Positions 56,926 through 64,000 of a stretch of 64,000 nt of DNA are shown one piece after another. The position numbers and the translations under genes were made by a program. Under the pieces are notes generated by a model. The model worked only from the letters and a program-made list of their open reading frames with translations. It ran no database searches and was not told the DNA's origin. The number at the start of each line of letters is the position of its first letter. Positions within the stretch are counted from its first letter, which is position 1. Source of the stretch: Petasospora fabianii (taxonomy: Eukaryota > Ascomycota > Saccharomycetes > Phaffomycetales > Wickerhamomycetaceae); contig CP048718.1 of NCBI GenBank assembly GCA_022641835.1, forward strand, positions 186,001 through 250,000, written 5' to 3'.

Positions 56926-58737
56926 TTAGTTACCGGAAGCAGCCTCCTTGTTGCTAGGAACAGCAAACTCTGGGTCAATAGAACCAGATGTGGCAAGAGC
57001 GTTGAAAGTGGAAACGATAGAGGTCAAAGCAGCAAGGGAAACATCCTCGTGAAGACCGAGACCCCATCTAGTCTCCTTAGAACCATCAACGCCAATGTAA
57101 CCGAGTTGGATGAAAGTGGCAGCCTGAGAACCGGAACCAGAGCCAACAGAGTGTTCAGTATAGTTCTGAACGTTAAGCTTAATGCCTGTGAATTTGGCAA
57201 GGGCATCCAAGAAAGAGGAGATTGGACCGTTACCGTTACCTTCAACAAATACTGTCTCACCATTAACGATGAATTCACCCTTGAAGATACGACCATCGGC
57301 AACAGTTGGGTTCTTAACGACATCGTACTCACCAAGAGAAAGTGGACCAGCATTGTCAAAGTTGTACAAAGTCTTAAAGAGATCAACAATCTCAGAGGAC
57401 TTCAATTCACGACCAAGCTTATCAGCTTCTGATTGAACAGCAGTGGAGAAGGAGATTTGGAGCTGACGTGGGAGATCCAAACCAAGGGATCTAAGAACGA
57501 CCCAAGCGGCACCACCTTTACCGGATTGTGAGTTGACTCTAATGACAGCCTCGTAATCTCTACCAATATCCTTTGGATCGAGAGGAAGGTATGGGATTCT
57601 CCAACGCTGATCACCTTGGGCTCTGCGCACAGCCTGTTTCTCAAAGCCCTTCTTAATGGCATCCTGATGAGAACCAGAGAAGGCACAAACAACGAGTTCA
57701 CCACCGTATGGTGCACGAGCTGGAACTGGGATCTTGTTACATTTTTCAACAACTTCAATGACTGACTCGAGATCGGAAAAGTCAAGCTCTGGAGACACTC
57801 CCTGCGTGTACATGTTCAGAGCCACAGTGACGAGATCAACATTACCTGTTCTTTCACCATTACCAAAGAGACAACCTTCGACACGGTCGGCACCAGCGAG
57901 CAAACCGAGCTCAGAAGCCGCGACACCACATCCTCTATCGTTATGGGTATGGGTAGAAATGCAAACTTTCTCACGTTCAGAGATATGGGTATGGAAGTAC
58001 TCAATCTGGTCAGCATAGATGTTCGGCGTGGCAACTTCAACGGTAGCTGGCAAGTTAAAGATAATTGGATTCTCAGCAGTAGGTTCCCAAGCAGCCTTAA
58101 CAGCTTCACAAATTTCAACGGCAAACTCAACAGGTGTATCAGAGAAACATTCAGGGGAGAATTGGTAACTCCACTCGGTAGCTTGTTGAGCTGGATCATC
58201 CTTAGTGAGAGAACGAACGAGCTTTGTAGCCCAAACAGCCTTTTCAATAGCCTCCTCTTGGGACATGTTAAAGACAACGTCACGGAAAAGGTCTGAAGTG
58301 GCGAGGTAAACGTGAATTGTTGCCTGCTTAGCACCGGTGAGGGATTCGACTGTTCTCTTGATGAGATGTTCACGAGACTGGACAAGAGCCTGAATCTTCA
58401 CATCAGCTGGGGCATTTTCAACGGCATAACGTGTAAAATCGAAATCCGTTTGTGAGGCTGAAGGGAAGGCAACTTCAATCTCCTTGAATCCAATCTCGAG
58501 CAACTTGTGGAAGTACTCCTTCTTCTGCTCAACACTCATTGGATCTGGGAGAGACTGATTACCATCTCTAAGATCGGTAGTAAGCCATCTTGGAGCCTTT
58601 GTAATGGTGTTGTCTGGCCATTGACGGTTCTTCAGAGGAATTTGTGGATATGGTTTGTACTTGACGGATGGGTCACGGAGCATATTAGCGTATGGCTTCG
58701 AGGCCTTCTGCATCATGGAAACTGAACGTTTGAACAT
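56926..58737 (-). CDS. LEU4: 2-isopropylmalate synthase
   Basis: The 603-aa protein catalyses acetyl-CoA plus 2-ketoisovalerate to 2-isopropylmalate, the committed step of leucine synthesis. The N terminus (MFKRSVSMMQKASK) is a plausible mitochondrial presequence, with internal Met codons that could give a cytosolic form as in S. cerevisiae. Catalytic motifs include TTDLRDGNQSL, the metal-binding STHTHNDRGCG and GNGERTGN. The C-terminal regulatory LeuA dimer domain (about 440-590; GNGPISSFLDALAKFTG, SQAATFIQLGYIGVDG) senses leucine. A Gcn4 site lies upstream. LEU4 and LEU9 cannot be told apart here; LEU4 is the usual name for a single gene. Confidence 0.95.
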   Translation of the reverse strand: MFKRSVSMMQKASKPYANMLRDPSVKYKPYPQIPLKNRQWPDNTITKAPRWLTTDLRDGNQSLPDPMSVEQKKEYFHKLLEIGFKEIEVAFPSASQTDFDFTRYAVENAPADVKIQALVQSREHLIKRTVESLTGAKQATIHVYLATSDLFRDVVFNMSQEEAIEKAVWATKLVRSLTKDDPAQQATEWSYQFSPECFSDTPVEFAVEICEAVKAAWEPTAENPIIFNLPATVEVATPNIYADQIEYFHTHISEREKVCISTHTHNDRGCGVAASELGLLAGADRVEGCLFGNGERTGNVDLVTVALNMYTQGVSPELDFSDLESVIEVVEKCNKIPVPARAPYGGELVVCAFSGSHQDAIKKGFEKQAVRRAQGDQRWRIPYLPLDPKDIGRDYEAVIRVNSQSGKGGAAWVVLRSLGLDLPRQLQISFSTAVQSEADKLGRELKSSEIVDLFKTLYNFDNAGPLSLGEYDVVKNPTVADGRIFKGEFIVNGETVFVEGNGNGPISSFLDALAKFTGIKLNVQNYTEHSVGSGSGSQAATFIQLGYIGVDGSKETRWGLGLHEDVSLAALTSIVSTFNALATSGSIDPEFAVPSNKEAASGN

Positions 58738-59431
58738 GGTGAAAAGAGAGACCTTGGGTCAAAGAGCTTAATGAACTGAAGGAATATCCGGAAACAGAGT
58801 TAGATTTAAACTAAAAACATCTGATATGAGTGGGGCTCAAAATGTGGAAAATTTTCCTGATGACTCAAAGCTGTGGCCCATTTTTACGCGAGGAGACTCA
58901 TGGGACTATGGGGACTAACACATGGGGATCAATTTAACACTCTATTTGTCTCTATAAGTATTTACATATAACTCGATGAATGTATTTAAGTAATAAATAA
59001 ACCACCTAGACCAACAGAATATCCCTCACTACTCCACCATACTCCTTACCCAAAGACAACCGGAACTATCCCGAGTCATGCTAGTCCCTCTCCCCCGCCA
59101 ACCCCGCGATCTAGTGCTGCTAACGCAGTCTACCTAGTCTCTCTAGTCCCACAAGTCTCTTCTATAAGCGGGGTTGCGGGGCCAATTTGCTCCCCATGAC
59201 CTCTTTTTCTATCCTAATTCACATTTAATGACACATTTGAGGAACGTGTAGATCTCAGAGTCATACTAGAAGTTTCTTTTGACCATGGTGCATATTATAC
59301 ATATCATATAATACCGTACCATACCTCATCAAACGACAAATAGTACATCAAATCCAATACACAGAAGCATACAATGTCTCATAGTTAGTAGTCATCAATA
59401 GCAAGCTTATTACCAGTGAGACGTATTTGCC
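58738..59431. other. LEU4 promoter and AYR1 3' flank
   Basis: This 694-bp spacer holds the Gcn4 site (listed next). It also holds a GC-rich inverted repeat: CCCCGCCAACCCCGC at 59093-59107 pairs with GCGGGGTTGCGGGG at 59168-59181, with one bulged base. The enclosed part contains repeated CTAGTC motifs. I find no Leu3 site of the CCGGNNCCGG form. Confidence 0.6.
58861..58867 (+). promoter_or_regulatory. Gcn4 binding site upstream of LEU4
   Basis: TGACTCA is an exact Gcn4 (AP-1) site, 124 bp upstream of the LEU4 start and preceded by GA as in many strong sites. Amino-acid starvation control of LEU4 through Gcn4 is known in S. cerevisiae. Confidence 0.65.
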
Positions 59432-60283
59432 TCACTTACCCACACGCAATCTTTTGTTAATAGAATCAAACAAAGAAGTTAGCTTTGTGACTCTGAGGAT
59501 CAATGGCATATACACAGACACGAAGGGCAGCTGACCCACAAACCAAGCCATCCAAGATTTGGCTCCTCTATAAACACACGTATAGACTCTCTGCTTGCTA
59601 ATGGCTCTTTCAATATCATCAACAACTCTCTTGGAGTAAATGTCAGCAGATGTCTTATTTGGTGAGATTGACTCACCAATAGATTCACCATCGTTGTAAT
59701 AGATCGAACCCTTTGGTGGAACATAAGGCGCAGCCCAGATCTCTGACTCAATAGCACCAGTTCTGATATTCACAATCTTTATACCCAATTTCCCAGCCTC
59801 AACTGCCAATTGTCTTGCTAAAAGATCGAAAGAGGTCTTACTAGCGGTGTATGGATACAGGAATGGTGCCTGAGTATGTAGCACAATGGAACTGGTAAAC
59901 ACCACGGTGGATTCCTGATCCACCAACAGTTTATGGAAACTTTGTAAAACCATCAAGGGACCAAACACATTAGTCCTAAAACAGGATTCTACCAAATCCA
60001 TATCAATATCGAAAAGTGTCCCCTTGGCAGTTATACCAGCATTGAGGTAAAGAATATCAATGATCCCTCCGTTATCCTTAAGAATCAACTCTTTGGCATT
60101 ATCAATCGATTCTTTAGATGTAATATCAAGTGAGAAAGTGAAACAACCAAGCTCCTTAAGTGGATCCATCTTCGAAACGTTGCGAGATCCAGCATATACT
60201 TTGTATCCTCTGAGGCAGAACTCACGTGCAAGCCCATAGCCGATTCCCGAGGAGGCACCAACGATCAAAACCGTCTTTGTCAT
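59432..60283 (-). CDS. AYR1: Short-chain dehydrogenase, Ayr1-like (1-acyl-DHAP reductase)
   Basis: The 283-aa protein is a classical SDR: the nucleotide-binding VGASSGIG at the start, YLNAG near residue 84, and the catalytic pair in YTASK near 150. The choice of residues (FSLDITSKESI, LDVQ-type acidic position replaced by SLDI, FRTNVFGPLMVLQSF) and a hydrophobic C-terminal region (about 240-265) match Ayr1 on lipid droplets and ER. Ayr1 reduces 1-acyl-dihydroxyacetone phosphate to lysophosphatidic acid with NADPH and also has lipase activity in S. cerevisiae. Other SDRs of this size exist, so the name is likely but not certain. Confidence 0.78.
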   Translation of the reverse strand: MTKTVLIVGASSGIGYGLAREFCLRGYKVYAGSRNVSKMDPLKELGCFTFSLDITSKESIDNAKELILKDNGGIIDILYLNAGITAKGTLFDIDMDLVESCFRTNVFGPLMVLQSFHKLLVDQESTVVFTSSIVLHTQAPFLYPYTASKTSFDLLARQLAVEAGKLGIKIVNIRTGAIESEIWAAPYVPPKGSIYYNDGESIGESISPNKTSADIYSKRVVDDIERAISKQRVYTCVYRGAKSWMAWFVGQLPFVSVYMPLILRVTKLTSLFDSINKRLRVGK

Positions 60284-60569
60284 GTCTTAGTCTCGCTTAT
60301 TGATGGGTCTTAGTACTTGTATAATCAATGAGAAGAAGAGGACAAGATAAGAAAATGAGGTTCAACAGAATTATGGCCGGAGATATGTTTAATCTCTGCC
60401 GGACGTGCTCCGAGGCACGATAAGACATGACAGACATAAGTACTCTTCTTTCAATCATTCATCAGTTTATACACACTTTAATCCTTTTCAAGAGCGACAA
60501 GATAAGAAAGCAGAACTACAAGAATCGTATAATCATATATATCATGCATTTTATCCACCCAGTAGCCCA
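60284..60569. other. AYR1 promoter and INP52 3' flank
   Basis: A 286-bp gap. Forward ORFs here run into the INP52 gene in other frames and are not supported. No element stands out. Confidence 0.5.
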
Positions 60570-63500
60570 TCACTTTGGAACAAGTGGCTTCCAACTATCC
60601 ATACCCTTTGGAAGATCTGGCTTACGACTAGGTGGAGGTGGTGGAGCTTTACTAGACTCCTCTATGGTTGGTCCATTAGATGATGGGGTAGACACTCCAG
60701 TTGGTGTCGAGGATAGAGATGCTGGCTTCTTAGGAACCATAGGCACCGGTGATGAAGATGATGACAAAAACTCAGGCTTCTTTGGTTTCATAGGAGCAGT
60801 GGACGATGAAGTTGGTTTCTTTGAGATCTCAGGAGCTGAAGAAGAGGCCCTTGGTGTACTAGCCAACGGTGTGTTTGATCTCGTTGGTGTTCCTGATGAC
60901 TTTGGCGTTAGAACCGTATCAAGACCAGGAGGATAGGCACTCTTACGAGCTGCTGGAACCGGTGGTGGTGATGATGTGGTCTTTGTAGTCGATAATGATG
61001 CAGTAGACGCAGATGAACGTGGTGGTGGGACCGGTGGTGGAGCAGTGTTAGTTGCAGCACTGCTGGTGGTGACAGTTCTTCTTACTGGTGGAGTAGGTGG
61101 TGGCGGTGGTGGGGTTGAATTAGATGGCTTGTTTGAAGGAGTCAACACCTCATATGAAGTCTCTCTTCTTGATGGAAGAGCAGGTTTGTAATCATCATCA
61201 TGATCATCCATGAAATTTGGCGTCTCAACAATCTTGTTCTGTGAAGGACGGACAGGTTCAGGTGTTGGTAGACTCTCCTTCCCATTGAAATCCAATAACG
61301 AAATGGTAGTATCCTCATTATGTGTAGCCTTGTACTTATTATAAAGCTGCTTCTCCAATTTCAACTTCTTGTCCTCATCAATAAACTCAATCTTGGCCCT
61401 ATAAGCAGCATACACAGGTTTATGGTCGGAGAACATCAAGCTGTCAGATGAGCTATAGGCCATTGGTTTCACCGAGGAACTCTTGTAAATGATTCTGTCA
61501 GTCCAAGATGGTGTTCTTGCCTTCTCAGAACTGTCATATCTGCTTGAACCTTTATCGTATTTGTATGTTGGTTTGAAATTCAATGAAGGTTCAGCAAAGC
61601 CATTAAAAGCTCGTCTTGACTTGATCTCGTTGGTGAGTTGATCATACTGTGTAAGGTAATCAAAGTCCTCATTCTCAACACGACGACGCACTTCTTCATT
61701 ACCCAACCCGATTCTATAGTTCAAATCACCAAGCCAGAATACAGTCTCATTACTGTTGATTGTCTGACCACGGGTGAACTTGATTCCATTGATAATGGTG
61801 TTGTAATCATTGTTTCTCTCTTGGATCTTCTCGGTACCAGCAGCCAAATGGACATTAACAAAGCAGAATGAAGAAGCACCATAATTGAATCTGATGGCAA
61901 CGGCACCTTTGTTACCTGTCATACCTCCAAGACCTGTCTTCTTGACACTACCTTCGACACGCTTAACATTCTCAACACTATCAGCACGGACAAAGAATAA
62001 CAGTAGTAGTGAAGACATCTGTTCAGCACGAAGCATCATGTACTTATCAAACTGATTCAAACATTTGTTCACCTCCTGTGTCCAAAAGTTCGACTTGGAG
62101 TAATCGGCATTGATAATGGATCCAGCAGTCAACTCAATCACCTCTTGGAAACCTAAGACGACAATGTTTGGCTTAAACTTATCACCAATTGGGTATAGCC
62201 ATTCAGATAGATCTTCAACTCTATTAACACCGTTAACGTTATAAGTACCAGTAAAGACATTAATGGCATCATTTGTAGTGAATTGACTCTTCATTTGGGC
62301 GATCTGTTCTGTAACATAATCAGTGATTGGATCATATAACAACACGGGGGATTGACCAGCGAGTCTTCCAAGTAAGAGATCAATCACGTTCTGTTTCCCC
62401 TTATCCATGAAGTTGTTAATGTACATTCTTGAAACGGATTTAGTAGCATCAGATAATGCACCAGCAAAACTCATCTTACCACTTCTAGAGAATGAAGATT
62501 TGAGAGCATTTGTACCAGTGTAGATTTGTGAGATTTGATCACCATTATCGGCCCAAAGTGTGTTATGTTTACTAAAGAAGTCACTTTCTTGAGCAATTCT
62601 TTCATCATGATCCTTAAGGAAGATTGTGAGGGCAAAATTGGAGATGAATTGTTGAACTAAGTTAGTTCTATCAAGACAGTCAAGACAGTTTGTTCTAAAG
62701 ACACCTGATTGTTCAGATGTTGTCTTATGAAGTTCCACATCATAACTGAAATAACCAAACTCGAAGAGTGACTCTTTGATCTTACCAAAGATCTTATTAG
62801 CCCCTGAAAACCCCTTATCAGAAGTTTCTCTATGGAAATCGAAATCTGTCATGTAAAGATCAGGTGTTCCCTGGTTAACCAATCTTTCAAAATGACTTCT
62901 GTATCTCTTAGACAATGGCAACTCTGATGTCTTAGTACTTAACAGATTGACAATGTTTATAGCACCATAGTTATTGGAAAGTTTTTCGAAATGCTTATCA
63001 AAGATTGGTTGTGATGCCTCTTCAGATCTTGTGATTTGAACTTTTGGATTGATGAGTGCAGTGTCTTGTTCCCAAAACACAGGGACACTACCTCTGATCT
63101 GTGTATATGCATAACACATCTTTTGACAGTAAAGAATAGTTTCAGTTTCAACGAAATTAGCGACATTAGCTTCATCATCAATACCTCTTGAGTTGAACCT
63201 TGTACCGGCACGTTTCCAACTCTGTCTCGAAATGACAGTCATAGCAACTTTTTCTCTTCCCATGAAAGTCTGAAATGTCTCTGCAAACCCTCTAATGACA
63301 ACTGTAAGGAATCCTTCATCATCTAGTTTCTCTTTCATTTGGTCTTCGAGCTTATCTCTAAAGTCCACCATCTCTTGAAGCATGAACAAGTTCCACATGT
63401 ACTCATCATTGTAGTTATCAAAACTGAGTGAATGACTACCAACTCCTCTGGATTGGAGGGTCCTAGTGAGATCAAAATCCGAAGAGTAGTAGAATCCACC

Positions 63501-63974
63501 ATTGTTCAAAAGTTTCTTCAAGTCATGACATGGATGCTTAGCGTATGATTGTGTGTTGGTACCAACTGATGAAGTCTCCTGATAATCCCCCGGTGTAGAA
63601 GTCTCAGAGTCGGGCATTATAGGGTATCCATTACTGTCTAACTCGACAAAATCCCAAGTAGATCTCGTTAAAGAGTAAAAATCAACTCCCATGATCTTAT
63701 TAACAGATTCGTTGGGCACTGGAGCAGCAACTTTCCTAGCAGCAGTGATACAACAGATGAACATATCACCTTCAACACCAATAAGTCCAACAAACCCATG
63801 TATCTCACAATCATTGAGTACTTTATAAGACTTTAGATCAACATCTTCTCGTGGGAGGAATTCAATAGCACACCGATGTGAACCTGGTCTATTACCAATG
63901 GCCCTAAACAGAAGAACAAATGACTTGGACACCAGCGCAAGCGTGCGCGGGTTCTCATGGACAAGTAGTTTCAT
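60570..63974 (-). CDS. INP52: Synaptojanin-like polyphosphoinositide phosphatase
   Basis: The gene is complete; the start codon lies 26 bp from the window end. The 1134-aa protein begins MKLLVHENPRTLALVSKS, as in yeast Inp52/Inp53. A Sac1 phosphatase domain (about 50-480) keeps the CX5R motif (CLDCLDRTN near 431), so it should be active, unlike Inp51. The inositol polyphosphate 5-phosphatase domain (about 560-870) has VNVHLAAG, FWLGDLNYRI, PSWTDRI and SDHKPVYA. A Pro-rich tail with PPPPPP-type SH3 ligands follows (about 950-1134). The enzymes remove phosphates from PI(4,5)P2 and other phosphoinositides in endocytosis and Golgi-endosome traffic. INP52 and INP53 cannot be separated by eye. Confidence 0.9.
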   Translation of the reverse strand: MKLLVHENPRTLALVSKSFVLLFRAIGNRPGSHRCAIEFLPREDVDLKSYKVLNDCEIHGFVGLIGVEGDMFICCITAARKVAAPVPNESVNKIMGVDFYSLTRSTWDFVELDSNGYPIMPDSETSTPGDYQETSSVGTNTQSYAKHPCHDLKKLLNNGGFYYSSDFDLTRTLQSRGVGSHSLSFDNYNDEYMWNLFMLQEMVDFRDKLEDQMKEKLDDEGFLTVVIRGFAETFQTFMGREKVAMTVISRQSWKRAGTRFNSRGIDDEANVANFVETETILYCQKMCYAYTQIRGSVPVFWEQDTALINPKVQITRSEEASQPIFDKHFEKLSNNYGAINIVNLLSTKTSELPLSKRYRSHFERLVNQGTPDLYMTDFDFHRETSDKGFSGANKIFGKIKESLFEFGYFSYDVELHKTTSEQSGVFRTNCLDCLDRTNLVQQFISNFALTIFLKDHDERIAQESDFFSKHNTLWADNGDQISQIYTGTNALKSSFSRSGKMSFAGALSDATKSVSRMYINNFMDKGKQNVIDLLLGRLAGQSPVLLYDPITDYVTEQIAQMKSQFTTNDAINVFTGTYNVNGVNRVEDLSEWLYPIGDKFKPNIVVLGFQEVIELTAGSIINADYSKSNFWTQEVNKCLNQFDKYMMLRAEQMSSLLLLFFVRADSVENVKRVEGSVKKTGLGGMTGNKGAVAIRFNYGASSFCFVNVHLAAGTEKIQERNNDYNTIINGIKFTRGQTINSNETVFWLGDLNYRIGLGNEEVRRRVENEDFDYLTQYDQLTNEIKSRRAFNGFAEPSLNFKPTYKYDKGSSRYDSSEKARTPSWTDRIIYKSSSVKPMAYSSSDSLMFSDHKPVYAAYRAKIEFIDEDKKLKLEKQLYNKYKATHNEDTTISLLDFNGKESLPTPEPVRPSQNKIVETPNFMDDHDDDYKPALPSRRETSYEVLTPSNKPSNSTPPPPPPTPPVRRTVTTSSAATNTAPPPVPPPRSSASTASLSTTKTTSSPPPVPAARKSAYPPGLDTVLTPKSSGTPTRSNTPLASTPRASSSAPEISKKPTSSSTAPMKPKKPEFLSSSSSPVPMVPKKPASLSSTPTGVSTPSSNGPTIEESSKAPPPPPSRKPDLPKGMDSWKPLVPK

Positions 63975-64000
63975 CCTTGTAGCCTCAACTGATAAGTCAA

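Overview
The window looks like nuclear DNA of a budding yeast (Saccharomycotina). Genes are compact. Several have short introns near the 5' end with GTATGT, GTGAGT or GTAAGT donors and TACTAAC-type branch sites. The proteins match yeast families over most of their length. CTG codons fall on conserved leucines in SEC23 and in the SWI1 ARID domain, so the CUG-Ser and CUG-Ala clades are unlikely. A UBL3/MUB-type ubiquitin-like gene, a PRA1-type zincophore gene, introns in ordinary genes and a Homol-D/Cbf1/Tbf1-style ribosomal protein promoter suggest a lineage outside Saccharomycetaceae, for example Phaffomycetales or Pichiales. I cannot name the species.

Layout: 0-8 kb carries SEC23, a PRA1-like secreted protein, ASG1 and a MARVEL-like tetraspan protein, all on the plus strand. 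8-18.6 kb carries AZF1, an FKH2-type forkhead factor, a lipid-anchored ubiquitin-like protein, a degenerate RecA-fold protein (possibly a Shu subunit), RPL16 and FLX1. 19.8-24.8 kb carries DBP2 with its large late intron, CYB5 with two introns, and NOP15. 24.8-31 kb is gene-poor. It holds one small secreted protein gene and a 4-kb gene desert with degenerate ~205-bp tandem repeats next to a GC-rich, hairpin-rich block without ORFs. 31-46 kb carries LAT1, a Maf nucleotide pyrophosphatase, RNH201, SWI1, RAD1, RMI1, MET12 and a second, paralogous secreted protein. 47.5-64 kb carries a YML131W-like reductase, a DAL5-family permease, CHD1, LEU4, AYR1 and the synaptojanin INP52.

Themes: DNA maintenance and chromatin genes cluster at 33-43 kb (RNH201, SWI1, RAD1, RMI1), with CHD1 further on. 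RAD1 and RMI1 diverge from a gap of only 43 bp, and the RNH201 promoter carries MCB- and SCB-like G1/S motifs. Ribosome production is represented by RPL16, DBP2 and NOP15. No tRNA or rRNA gene was found. The best candidate for an undescribed element is the convergent 4-kb desert at 26995-31034, which could be a centromere, a decayed mobile element or a structured RNA locus.
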